From Marivita lacus (GTDB lineage Bacteria > Pseudomonadota > Alphaproteobacteria > Rhodobacterales > Rhodobacteraceae): 64,000 nt of DNA. The stretch spans positions 1-64,000 of the forward strand of contig NZ_BMFC01000007.1 of NCBI RefSeq assembly GCF_014637725.1, read 5' to 3'. The translations under genes were made by a program, and so were the position numbers. The notes below the pieces were generated by a model. It did no database searches. It was not told the origin of the DNA and saw only the letters and a program-made list of their open reading frames with translations. Positions 9,345-17,385 of the stretch are shown here, piece after piece; within the stretch, counting starts at the first letter, position 1; the number at the start of each line of letters is the position of its first letter.

Positions 9345-9662
9345 ATGCATGTGGAAATCAGCACGGACAACACGATCAACGGAAGCGAAGCCCTGATCGC
9401 GGACCTGACCGCCGCGATCCAGCACGAGCTTGGACATTTCGACGCGCATGTAACGCGCGTGGAGGTCCATCTTCAGGACACGAACGCCGGCAAGTCCGGA
9501 CCTGATGACATAGAATGTACGCTTGAGGTGCGGCTGAAAGGGCAGCAGCCCGTCATCACCAAGGATGCGTCCGATACCTTGGACAAAGCCACCAAGGGTG
9601 CTTCGACCAAGATGAAGGCGTTGCTGACAACAACGCTGGGCAAGCTGTCCGAGCGCCGCTGA
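9345..9662 (+). CDS. HPF/RaiA-like ribosome-associated protein
   Basis: A 105-residue protein beginning MHVEISTDNTING. The core resembles the S30AE/HPF fold: HVTRVEVHLQDTNAGKSG, then DIECTLEVRLKGQQPV, then a long C-terminal helix. Short HPF-type proteins bind and hibernate 70S ribosomes. The chosen ATG has AAAGG 10 bases upstream; an in-frame ATG at 9306 is possible. It lacks the C-terminal dimerisation domain of long HPF. It lies with a SnoaL-like gene, so both may be stress genes; this is inferred. Confidence 0.7.
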   Translation: MHVEISTDNTINGSEALIADLTAAIQHELGHFDAHVTRVEVHLQDTNAGKSGPDDIECTLEVRLKGQQPVITKDASDTLDKATKGASTKMKALLTTTLGKLSERR

Positions 9663-9728
9663 CCCTGTCCTTGCGGGCATGGGCCGAGACCGGCGCAACG
9701 TAGCGTATGAGACGAAAGGCAGTGTATC

Positions 9729-10091
9729 ATGGCAACCGAAGACACGCTTTGGGCGATGGAAGAACGGTTCTGGATGCAAGGCGCGGACAGCGCGCGGACG
9801 ATGACGGCCAAGGGCGCGGTTTTCGTCTTCCCATACCCTGTGGGCATTTTGCAGGGCGACCAGATCTGGCGCGAAAATCTGGTGGCTCAGCGGTGGCGGT
9901 CGGTCGAATTTTCCGAACGGTGCTTCAACCGGGAACAGGGTGTCGGCATCCTGGCGTATCGTGTCTCGGCCGAGCGTGAGGGTGATCCGATCTACGAGGC
10001 TTTTTGCACCTCGTCCTACTTGAACGATAACGGCACGTGGTTGCGGGTTTCGCACCAGCAAACACCGGTACAAACGGCACAACCATCCTGA
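9729..10091 (+). CDS. SnoaL/NTF2-like small protein (paralogue of the gene at 26963)
   Basis: A 120-residue protein beginning MATEDTLWAMEERFWMQGAD, with NTF2/DUF4440-type features: an N-terminal helix, then GILQGDQIW and ILAYRVSAER strands. It shares many identical blocks with the protein at 26963-27376 (MEE-FW--GAD-AR--TA, FPYP-GILQGD-IW, YRVSAE, LSHQQTPV against VSHQQTPV). The function is unknown; the fold is used by small enzymes and binding proteins. It follows the HPF-like gene by 66 bp and may be co-transcribed. Confidence 0.7.
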   Translation: MATEDTLWAMEERFWMQGADSARTMTAKGAVFVFPYPVGILQGDQIWRENLVAQRWRSVEFSERCFNREQGVGILAYRVSAEREGDPIYEAFCTSSYLNDNGTWLRVSHQQTPVQTAQPS

Positions 10092-10180
10092 GGTGATCTT
10101 GGGCCTGTCGTTTTTGGGTCAGGATGCATTGATTTCGGTCGCAATGCCTGAGTCACGGCTCCGAAAAATGGAGCTGTGAC

Positions 10181-10530
10181 ATGAGTGACTTTTTTTGGCT
10201 TCGCGACGCGCAAATGGCACGTCTCCAACCTTTCTTTCCGAAGTCGCGCGGAATGCCGCGGGGCGATGACAAGCGCGTTCTGAGCAGGATAATCTTCAAC
10301 AACCGCAATGGGTTAAGGGGCGCGATCCCCTGCAGCCTATGGCCCGCACACGACGCTTTACAGACGCTGGAAGTGTTGGAGCGAGAAGGGCATCTTCGCT
10401 CTGATGATGGTCGGGCCGGTTGCGGAACATGGTGAGACGAAGACTGTGATGATCGCTGCAACATACCTCAAGGCACACCGAACTGCGACCAGCATGGTTG
10501 CCAAAAAAGGGGGGCGTCGCCGCCCGACCT
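10181..10530 (+). pseudogene. IS5-family transposase remnant (IS427-like)
   Basis: The first frame, MSDFFWLRDAQMARLQPFFP, is the start of IS5-family orfA proteins. After about 60 residues the frame is lost, and the second-half signature MIAATYLKAHRTATSM appears in another frame at about 10448. The catalytic remainder cannot be followed. A short inverted repeat (CACGGCTCC / GGAGCTGTG) lies just upstream at 10154-10178 and may be near the element's end. It is presumably inactive. Confidence 0.75.
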
Positions 10531-11133
10531 GAATATGCTCGTAGACACAACAAGTTGGCAGACATGGGTCCGCTTTGGACCGGTCCCTAAAGGGTGCGTA
10601 TCGCCGCACATGCGAACTCGATCTGGATCGCATTGGTCAGTATCGGCTCGGGCAGCAACCGATTTTCGACTTGGGTGACCGCAAACTGAATTTCAGCGCA
10701 GCTCCGCTTGGCCGCTGCCAGCCCAAGGCGGACCCGATCAGTCGCTCTTTTTTTCTTGCGCAGCGCCCGCAGGTCGGCGGAAAGCGGGTTTTCGCCGCAG
10801 GTGTGCGCCAGTCTGCTCAAGTCGAAATAAGCGGACTTTCAGAATTCCCCAGATATCAGTTCTTCAACGCAACGCAGCAAGCTGGCTCCGAACACAGACG
10901 TGCCGGTCGCCTTTTTTCAGAGATTGCATGCGCGATTGGCTGGTGCCAGTTCATGTACCGTCGTTTGACTGGGTTGGCCTCCAATCTTTTTCAACGGCCA
11001 CAAAGGGGGCTTCGCAAAGAGTCGTGCCAATGGATGAACGGTCCGACACGCCGCTGAAAACGATAGGCCATGTCTCATTTCATCAAATCACGGAATGCTG
11101 CACCGTATCCGATTGCGGGTATGGGCTCAGGTA
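10531..11133. other. Degenerate stretch without a recognisable gene
   Basis: About 600 bases downstream of the IS5 remnant have open frames on both strands but no motif I can name. The longest, plus-strand 10575-11057 and minus-strand 10587-10840, look like decayed coding DNA. I give no function. Confidence 0.4.
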
Positions 11134-11417
11134 TCAAGCCGTCCCCATCAATGCGGATGCCCCGATGGCAAAGGAGAGATAGCGGCCAGACGCTAACACG
11201 ATGAGCATCATGATGAGCGTGCTCATCAACATGGCAGAGGCAGTTGCCTGTGCGCCTGGCTCGGGCCGTTTGGCAAGCCCGGACAGGTAGAACAGGGCCG
11301 GCGGCAACCGGACCGGGAGCATCATCGCCAGGATCATGCCGAGCCAAGGAGGAAAAGCCCGACCAGCAGTGCGTGTGTGCCCCACCTGCGCCGCGCGGCG
11401 ACGCGGCGTGAGGCCAT
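11134..11417 (-). pseudogene. Small membrane protein, apparently frameshifted
   Basis: An ATG at 11417 opens a frame that reads MASRRVAARRRWG followed by a hydrophobic LLVGLFLLGSA segment and then stops. In the next frame the sequence continues with two more hydrophobic segments (LGMILAMMLPVRLPP, LMSTLIMMLIVLASG) to a stop at 11134. Joined, the two would give a protein of about 94 residues with two to three helices, lying just downstream of the ferredoxin gene. I do not recognise the family. The frameshift is near 11340; a sequencing error cannot be excluded. Confidence 0.4.
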
Positions 11418-11421
11418 GACG

Positions 11422-11775
11422 TCATTTTTCACGCGCCCGCGCCAATTGGGCGGCGGCCGTGGCGCTGGCAAACGGGTTCACGTACAGCTTGTCGTGGCTT
11501 TCGACGCCCACGTCGACAACGCAGTCCTCTTTCGGGCGCGCCACGCAAAGCAAGACGTAGCCTTCTTCGGACTGACGTTTGTTCAATGCCGTACCATTTG
11601 GTTGCCTGACCGAACCCGAGATCATCCGGGCGGCACAGGTGATGCAGCCGCCGTACCGGCAGGCGATCGGCAGAACATGGCCCGCCGCTTCGACGACGTC
11701 GATGATCGGTTCATCTTCGCCGATCATGAAAGATAAACCGCCGCGATTTCGGAGCGTTACTTTGTGTTTGCGCAT
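11422..11775 (-). CDS. [2Fe-2S] plant-type ferredoxin
   Basis: A 117-residue protein. The start at 11775 is chosen for its GGAGGA ribosome-binding site. The iron-sulfur motif ACRYGGCITC (CX4CX2C) is followed by a fourth cysteine in GYVLLCVARP, the usual pattern of plant-type ferredoxins, with the surrounding LPIACRYG typical of the fold. It lies 58 bp after mtoX in the same direction, so it is likely in the IclR-mtoX-ferredoxin operon and may carry electrons for the oxidase or its maturation; that link is inferred. Confidence 0.9.
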   Translation of the reverse strand: MRKHKVTLRNRGGLSFMIGEDEPIIDVVEAAGHVLPIACRYGGCITCAARMISGSVRQPNGTALNKRQSEEGYVLLCVARPKEDCVVDVGVESHDKLYVNPFASATAAAQLARAREK

Positions 11776-11833
11776 GTCTCCTCCGAGTAGATGGCCCCCG
11801 GCCCCGAAGGTCCGGGAAGAACGGGGAGGCTGG

Positions 11834-13198
11834 TCAGACCCAGATATCGGAGGAGCAATCGCCGCCCGGATAACGCGTTTCATGCGCCCGCGCGGGCCCG
11901 TGCGGTTCGTCGTTGAAATCGACGAGAAAGTTGTCGCGGATCGTCATGCCGCCATTTTCATTGTCGCAATCCACGATCAGCATGATGCCGCCCTTGTCCT
12001 TCATCGACGGGTAGAACTGGTTGTCCCAAGTCGAGAAGAGCGACGTCGTGACATAGAGTCGCTTGCCATCAAGCGACAGCTGGATCATCTGCGGCGCACC
12101 ATCAACGGTGCGGCCGTTTACCTCGTGCGCCTTGCCCAGAAGCCCGCCGATCCAGACTTGGCCGGTCAACTGAGGATTGGCTGGGTCGGAGATGTCATAC
12201 TGCCTCAGATCCCCGTGCAGCCAGTTCGAGAAGTAAAGATACTTGTCGTCCATCGACACCAGAATATCGGTGATCAGGCTCGGCATCGGAACGGGGAAGC
12301 CTTCGACATCCACGGGCGGCACGTCGATGATCTTGTTAATTTCAATTTTGCCGTTGTCCTTGTGGTAATGAAAGATGTTCGATGCCAGGGCGGCCCCGAC
12401 AAAACCATGGGTGCTTTCGGGATTATGGTGGAAACGGGCCTCCAGCGGGATCATCCCTTCCTCGCCCAAGTCGATGGATTGTTCCACCTTGCGGTTCTTG
12501 AAGTCCCAGAAATGGATGTGCTGGCCGTATTTTCCCCGCGCCACGTCTTCGAGGTCAAAGCCCGGCATGAAGGTGTTGGGCGAGGCCCATTCGGTGGAGA
12601 TCATCATGTTGTGGCGCGGCTGATACCAGAAGTCGTAGTTGTACTTCATGTCGCCGAGGTCGTTTTCCCAGCGCCCGATGATGTTGAAATCCTTGTCCAG
12701 ATGCAGGAACCCGCCGGGCCCATTGCCGTCGGCATCGCCCAGCATCGACACGATGATGTCGGCACCGAGACAATGCACGGTGTGCGGGGCGGACAGGTTG
12801 GTCTTGGCCTTGATGTCCTCCCCGTCGATGGTCTTGAAGAGTGTTGGCCTGCGTGGATCGGTGGCAGTATCAACAATGTAGAAATTGGTGGTGCGCACGC
12901 CCGGGATGATCAGGTACTTGCGCTCCATGCTGCCGTCGGTGTTGCACGAGGAACAGGCGTTCCAGCCCATGTGGTGCAACTCGTCTCCGACGACTGGCAT
13001 TTCGGTCCGATGGATCACCTCGCCGTAGGTCGGACTCTCCTCGTCAACGTCGATGGTGGCCAGGTAGTCGGGTTTCTCGATCCCGGTCCCGGTATAGATG
13101 CAGATTGTGTAGACAACTTTCTCGCGCGGTGCCTTGATCGCTTCTTGCGGCGAGGCATAGCCAGGCCCTGCGCAGCAGCTCCCATTGTCTTCTGTCAT
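11834..13198 (-). CDS. mtoX: Methanethiol oxidase / selenium-binding protein SBP56 family
   Basis: A 454-residue protein of the SBP56 family. It shows the family's conserved blocks: GDELHHMGWNACSSC near residue 75, SAPHTVHCLG, RHNMMISTEWASP, STHGFVGAAL, SNWLHGDLRQYDISDP, and the C-terminal HETRYPGGDCSSDIWV. MtoX members are periplasmic copper enzymes oxidising methanethiol to formaldehyde, H2S and H2O2. No clear signal peptide is seen here. A strong GAGGAGGA ribosome-binding site precedes the ATG. It lies 12 bp after an IclR regulator and before a ferredoxin, unlike the mtoX-SCO1-mauG order described elsewhere. Confidence 0.88.
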   Translation of the reverse strand: MTEDNGSCCAGPGYASPQEAIKAPREKVVYTICIYTGTGIEKPDYLATIDVDEESPTYGEVIHRTEMPVVGDELHHMGWNACSSCNTDGSMERKYLIIPGVRTTNFYIVDTATDPRRPTLFKTIDGEDIKAKTNLSAPHTVHCLGADIIVSMLGDADGNGPGGFLHLDKDFNIIGRWENDLGDMKYNYDFWYQPRHNMMISTEWASPNTFMPGFDLEDVARGKYGQHIHFWDFKNRKVEQSIDLGEEGMIPLEARFHHNPESTHGFVGAALASNIFHYHKDNGKIEINKIIDVPPVDVEGFPVPMPSLITDILVSMDDKYLYFSNWLHGDLRQYDISDPANPQLTGQVWIGGLLGKAHEVNGRTVDGAPQMIQLSLDGKRLYVTTSLFSTWDNQFYPSMKDKGGIMLIVDCDNENGGMTIRDNFLVDFNDEPHGPARAHETRYPGGDCSSDIWV

Positions 13199-13210
13199 GT
13201 CATTCCTCCT

Positions 13211-13939
13211 CTAATGTTGACGTCGTGATTGGCCTTCTTGTTGTCGCACTGGCTTGAGCAGCGGGATGTCGGCTTCTTCAATCTGCGCCACATTGAACAA
13301 CTGGATCGCGGCGCTTCTCCTCTCAGCGATTTGTATCAGTTCTTCGCCCAGATCATTGCGATAGGCCGCCTCGAAGCGGCGGACGGGGCCGACCACGCCA
13401 ACACTGAACGATGCGCCGATATGGCCGATGAGCACCGGTTCTGCGACGCTGGAGACACCGATATCAATTTCTTGATGGCATTCGGCATGGCCTTGTTTCG
13501 CTATCTGTTCGAATTCAGCCTCACGGCACGCTTTCGTGGATTTGGTATATTTCGTGCAGGCGCCGAGCGCGCCGGACGGGTCGTCCGGCGTTTCGACGTG
13601 GATGATTTCGACCTGACGGCTGCGAAAACGGGCGAGGAACACGATGTCTTCGAACTTGGCTGCTGCCACCTTGAGCGCTGGCGCACAGGCACGGTGCACG
13701 TCAATGTCGGATTTTCCCAGCAGAGCGATCCGGATCAGGCGCTCTCCGACGATACAATGCGAGCTGCCGCCCAGGTCGTCGATCAGCCGATGTTTCGCCC
13801 GGGTTTGCAGCAGACGGTAGCAGGTGGGCCGCGGCAGTCCTGTTGCCTTCTGGACTTCCGCCGCGGTCAGCCCGCGGCCGGCAATGGCAACTACTTCAAG
13901 AATTGCGATGAGGCGATCCAAATGCATATAGACTCTCAT
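13211..13939 (-). CDS. IclR-family transcriptional regulator, probably with an internal deletion
   Basis: The N-terminal winged helix reads LDRLIAILEVVAIAGRGLT-AAEVQKATGLPRPTCYRLL, typical of IclR. The effector domain follows, with IIHVETPDD and later GHAECHQEIDIGVSSVAEPV. Between these, the usual segment around the histidine/cysteine-rich HACSxxKAIxAF block is shortened, so about 20-25 residues seem missing. Starts at 13939 and 13927 are both possible; a longer frame reaches 14044. It is first in the operon with mtoX and probably controls it. Whether it still binds an effector is doubtful. Confidence 0.75.
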   Translation of the reverse strand: MRVYMHLDRLIAILEVVAIAGRGLTAAEVQKATGLPRPTCYRLLQTRAKHRLIDDLGGSSHCIVGERLIRIALLGKSDIDVHRACAPALKVAAAKFEDIVFLARFRSRQVEIIHVETPDDPSGALGACTKYTKSTKACREAEFEQIAKQGHAECHQEIDIGVSSVAEPVLIGHIGASFSVGVVGPVRRFEAAYRNDLGEELIQIAERRSAAIQLFNVAQIEEADIPLLKPVRQQEGQSRRQH

Positions 13940-14263
13940 GTATCGAGTCACTGTCCCAAATGATGGCCCCTGCATAGCGCTGACGCAAGGAAAGTCTGGA
14001 GCCGAGCCCGGTTTCCGCCGGATCTGCCCGCCGCTCAAGAACACGATCGCCCTTGCCGCGATTGAGATCGCAAGCCTTCAAGAAGCGTACTGGCATGGAT
14101 CACGAGGGCGCCATTTCGCCGACAGGTCCATCCGCCGACTACCCGAAGGCTGCGGTGCAAAGACTGCGGCAGAGTTCAGTACTATTGTGGCGCAAGGCGG
14201 ATCTTTCCGAATGTCCTGGCACAACGTCTGGCCAAAAAAGATGCCGCCTGGCCCTTGAGGGCG
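13940..14263. other. Upstream region of the iclR-mtoX operon
   Basis: About 320 bases. The right part, before the IS256 remnant, contains degenerate coding-like sequence that may be the 5' end of the same transposase. The left part should hold the promoter of the leftward iclR-mtoX-ferredoxin operon, but I found no clear consensus. Confidence 0.4.
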
Positions 14264-14622
14264 CCTGATCCGCTGCCCGAGGTGATCCAGGCCGGAGCCA
14301 AGGAACTGCTGCGCACAGCGGTTCAAGTCGAAGTATCGGCGTTCATTGCCGATCATGCCCACTTGCTGGACGAAGAAGGCTGCCAGCGTCTTGTCCGCCA
14401 CGGTTTTTGCCCGCGCGCGAGGTGATGACTGGGATCGGGACGGTGCCTGTTCAAGTTGCGCGCGTCCGTGATCGTGGCTCCAATGAGTATGGCACCAAGA
14501 TCAAGTTCCGCTCTTCACTGGTCCCGGCGTATCTACGCAAGGCCAATTCGGTCGAGGAATTGCTGCCGTGGCTGTACCTGAAGGGTATTTCGACGGGCGA
14601 CTTCAGTGAGGCGCTGGCTGCG
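14264..14622 (+). pseudogene. IS256-family (Mutator-type) transposase remnant
   Basis: One frame encodes PDPLPEVIQAGAKELL and later LVRHGFCPRAR, matching the early region of IS256 transposases. After a frameshift near 14415 the next frame continues VMTGIGTVPVQVARVRDRG, then SVEELLPWLYLKGISTGDF and EALAA, the well-known IS256 block. It is cut abruptly at about 14615-14622, where IS110-type sequence begins. The catalytic domain is missing, so it is inactive. Confidence 0.8.
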
Positions 14623-14700
14623 TCAAACCTTACGTGAAGCGCGGGAAGAACGACGCGGTTGATGCTGAGGCAATCTGTGAAGCGGTTTGGCGCCCAGCCG
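14619..14700 (+). pseudogene. IS110-family transposase fragment
   Basis: In the frame opened at 14619 the sequence reads CVKPYVKRGKNDAVDAEAIC then EAVWRPA. This is the conserved N-terminal block of IS110-type transposases, which contains an early catalytic acidic residue. Only about 27 residues remain. It is fused directly to the IS256 remnant, and the channel gene begins just downstream. Confidence 0.8.
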
Positions 14701-14769
14701 GGCTTGTCCGCGGGCACACAATGGTTTCGGCAGATGGTCCCCACCGAAAACTTGTGGCACGTTGCGCAA

Positions 14770-15549
14770 ATGGAAGAACTGCACCGAACGGTCAGGTTGC
14801 TCTACACCGGTCAAAGCCAGCGCGCCCGGCGGTTTCGCTATGGGCTGATCGTTTTCGATGCTGTGACCATCGCATATTTCATCGCAACCGCGGCGCTGCC
14901 TGCCACACCGGCAATGACAGCGCTGAACATTGGGCTTGGCCTGCTCATACTTCTGGACGTCGCGGCCCGTTTATGGATCTCCGATAACCTGCGCCGGGAA
15001 CTGACGCGCATCTACACTCTTACTGATCTGGTCGTCGTGCTCTCCCTGCTCCTGGCACCGTTTATTACCGAGAGCTTCGCATTCCTTCGCGTGCTGCGGG
15101 CCCTGCGGCTGATCCACGCCTACCACCTGCTGCGTGATCTGCGGCGTGAAAGCCTGTTCTTCCGCCTCCACGAAGACGCGATCCTCGCTGCGGTCAATCT
15201 GTTTGTCTTTATCTTCATGACTACGTCACTTGTTTTTGTGCTCACTTTCGATGAATCCGCTGGCATCACGGGGTATGTCGACGCGCTCTATTTCACAGTG
15301 GCTACGCTCACGACGACGGGCTTTGGCGACATCACCATGACGACAACCGGCGGAAAGTTGTTGGCGGTTTTCATCATGGTCGTGGGCGTCGCACTTTTTG
15401 TGCAGTTGGCCCGCGCCATCTTCCAGCCCTCCAAGATCAAGCATAAATGCCCAGAATGCGGATTGAACCGCCACGAAACGGATGCGATTCACTGCAAGCA
15501 TTGTGGTGAACCGTTGAAAATCGAAACGGAGGGCGACACTGGAACATAA
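14770..15549 (+). CDS. Voltage-gated potassium channel subunit with C-terminal zinc ribbon
   Basis: About 259 residues from the ATG at 14770 (MEELHRTVRLL); in-frame ATGs at 14734 and 14659 exist, but the latter lies inside IS110 debris. Six-helix Kv layout: S1-S3 hydrophobic segments, an arginine-rich S4 (FLRVLRALRLIHAYHLLRDL), S5, pore helix, selectivity filter TTTGFGD and S6. The GFGD variant of GYGD still fits K+ channels. The C-terminal tail has CPEC and CKHC pairs about 13 residues apart, a likely zinc ribbon that could tetramerise or sense metal or redox state. Confidence 0.88.
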   Translation: MEELHRTVRLLYTGQSQRARRFRYGLIVFDAVTIAYFIATAALPATPAMTALNIGLGLLILLDVAARLWISDNLRRELTRIYTLTDLVVVLSLLLAPFITESFAFLRVLRALRLIHAYHLLRDLRRESLFFRLHEDAILAAVNLFVFIFMTTSLVFVLTFDESAGITGYVDALYFTVATLTTTGFGDITMTTTGGKLLAVFIMVVGVALFVQLARAIFQPSKIKHKCPECGLNRHETDAIHCKHCGEPLKIETEGDTGT

Positions 15550-15878
15550 ACGCGCCAGCGTTTTTCAATCATCGTGTTAGCCGAGCGGAAACAAAAAGCG
15601 GTTGGAAAATTTTATAACCTGGACCAGCAATACTCCACGGAATGGCCGCCGCCCCCAACATAATTCCTGCTCCGGCCCCCAAGCCAACATCCAGCAGCCA
15701 GCAGCCAGCAGCCAACTCAGGTGCTGCGGCTGCGGCTCGCTTTCCAGCCATTCGCTGCCTGTGCGAAACTTTGGGTTAGCTGAACTCACAGTCTGCGGAC
15801 CTTGACACCATTCGATGGGGTGGCTCGGTCACCGCTGCGCCTTGGATGAAGTTGACGTGGAAAAACGCCTGCATCAAC
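15550..15878. other. Intergenic region with a short GCC-rich direct repeat
   Basis: No supported gene. A short direct repeat, three to four copies of about seven bases (CAGCAGC/CAGCCAG type), lies near 15690-15715. Both strands have open frames rich in Ala, Gln and Trp caused by this repeat. A TTGACA hexamer sits at about 15804-15809 and may be part of the promoter of the next small gene. Confidence 0.4.
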
Positions 15879-16139
15879 ATGTACGACAATCAAACGGGCA
15901 GAGACCCAGTCGACCGGGGCGGCGGCTCCATGATCTGGTTTTTCGTCGGCGGCTTGGTGGTTGCCGTGGTCGTGGTCGGCTATTTCGTCATAGATGATGG
16001 TATCATTGCGAAGCCGTCCGCACCGTCAGGCGGCAATGTCTCGATAGATTTCGAAACCGCCCTTGGGCCGGCAGCAGACGCGGCTCCGGTGGCTGCGCCC
16101 ACGGACGGGGCACCAGAGCCTGCGGCTCCGGTTGACTGA
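15879..16139 (+). CDS. Small single-pass membrane protein of unknown function
   Basis: An 86-residue protein with a short polar N-terminus (MYDNQTGRDPVDRGGGS), one transmembrane helix (MIWFFVGGLVVAVVVVGYFV) and an Ala/Pro-rich tail. A longer start at 15846 is possible. It resembles small roseobacterial membrane proteins of unknown function. It stands alone before the cyanophycin genes; no link is evident. Confidence 0.55.
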   Translation: MYDNQTGRDPVDRGGGSMIWFFVGGLVVAVVVVGYFVIDDGIIAKPSAPSGGNVSIDFETALGPAADAAPVAAPTDGAPEPAAPVD

Positions 16140-16423
16140 ACGATCTGACGGGTCGTGCAAACTGAAGCTCTGGCCTGACGACGCGCGAAATTGCTTTTGG
16201 GTTTCAGCGACAACAGGTTAGAGAGGCCGCGTCTGTTTTTCGACTTTTTTGCTCTACCAGGTTCCATCGCCGCCACGCGCGTGGTAGCCTGTATTGAGCC
16301 GCAATCAAACGGGTCGCAAAAATACTCGACCGTGCGGAAGATCCCGATTGTGGAATGCGAGTGTTGATCTATTGGTGTCATCTCGCTTTTGCATGGCATC
16401 TCCAACGCTTTTAACGTCATAAG

Positions 16424-17353
16424 ATGACATTGCTGGCATCAAGGCCTGTTGCGCAGCCCAGAGGACATCAGACCAACATGTGCCCAGCACCAGTGGCGGA
16501 CGGTGCCAGCCGCGGGTTTATCATCCCGATCGGCGGCGGCGAAGACCGCATCAAGGAAATGCAGATCCATCGCCGGTTCGTGGAACTTTCGGGTGGGTCG
16601 AACGCGTCGATCGTGGTCATCCCGACAGCATCCTTGCTGCACGAGACCGGTCAGAACTACCGTCGCATCTTCAGCAGGCTTGGTGCGGGAAATGTTAATT
16701 TCCTGCAAATCACCCGTCGGGCCGATTGCAACAATCCCGAATTCTCGGAAATGTTGGACAATGCGACTGGCATATTCATGACTGGCGGCAACCAGTTGCG
16801 GCTGTCCGCCATCCTCGGGGGCACTCTTGTCGCGCAAAAGATCAGGCGCCGGAACGCCGAAGGCATTCCAGTCGCGGGAACCTCTGCGGGTGCGTCGATC
16901 ATGTCAGAGCATATGGTGGCCGGGGGCGCGGGCAATGAGCCGCCCGCTGAGGGCAAGGTCTCCTTGGCTCCTGGCATCGGCCTTACCAACAGTGTCATCA
17001 TTGACCAACATTTCACCCAAAGAAATCGTTTGGGACGTCTTTTGACGGCGTCGTCCTACAATCCCTTCTTGATCGGATTGGGGATAGATGAAGACACCGC
17101 CGCGTTCATCGGGGCCGACAACGTTCTGGAAGTCGTCGGCAGCGGCACGGTCACCGTTGTGGACGCCAGCCAGATGACCCATTCGTCCATCTGGGATGCC
17201 AAGCCCGGCCAGGCGCTGAGTTTGTTGGGCCTGCGGCTCGACGTGTTGGGCGAAGGGTGCCGTTACGATCTCAAAGCCCGTATCGGATATCCGCCCAAAG
17301 ATCATACGGTGATCGGCGCCTTGCCCACCGCCAACGACAAGAATTCCGAATAA
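16424..17353 (+). CDS. cphB: Cyanophycinase (S51-family serine exopeptidase)
   Basis: A 309-residue protein whose core is a cyanophycinase: GFIIPIGGGEDR, VVIPTAS, GIFMTGGNQLRL, then the nucleophile elbow GTSAGAS (Ser154 counted from this start) and SVIIDQHFTQRNRLGRLL. CphB hydrolyses cyanophycin (multi-L-arginyl-poly-L-aspartate) to beta-Asp-Arg dipeptides in the cytoplasm. The start is uncertain; an ATG at 16478 (MCPAPVADG) fits the usual length better. Cyanophycin synthetase begins 32 bp after its stop, so this gene and the next two form a polymer turnover operon. Confidence 0.92.
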   Translation: MTLLASRPVAQPRGHQTNMCPAPVADGASRGFIIPIGGGEDRIKEMQIHRRFVELSGGSNASIVVIPTASLLHETGQNYRRIFSRLGAGNVNFLQITRRADCNNPEFSEMLDNATGIFMTGGNQLRLSAILGGTLVAQKIRRRNAEGIPVAGTSAGASIMSEHMVAGGAGNEPPAEGKVSLAPGIGLTNSVIIDQHFTQRNRLGRLLTASSYNPFLIGLGIDEDTAAFIGADNVLEVVGSGTVTVVDASQMTHSSIWDAKPGQALSLLGLRLDVLGEGCRYDLKARIGYPPKDHTVIGALPTANDKNSE

Positions 17354-17385
17354 CGCGGAGCTTCGTCAAACAGATAGGAAAATAT

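Noticed and set aside
15685-15720. Short CAGC-rich repeats that might be a CRISPR or microsatellite.
   Set aside because: Units are about 7 bases with no spacers; it is a minor slippage repeat only.
15569-15789. Two minus-strand frames with hydrophobic Trp/Leu stretches.
   Set aside because: They are produced by the CAGC repeat in two frames and lack start signals.
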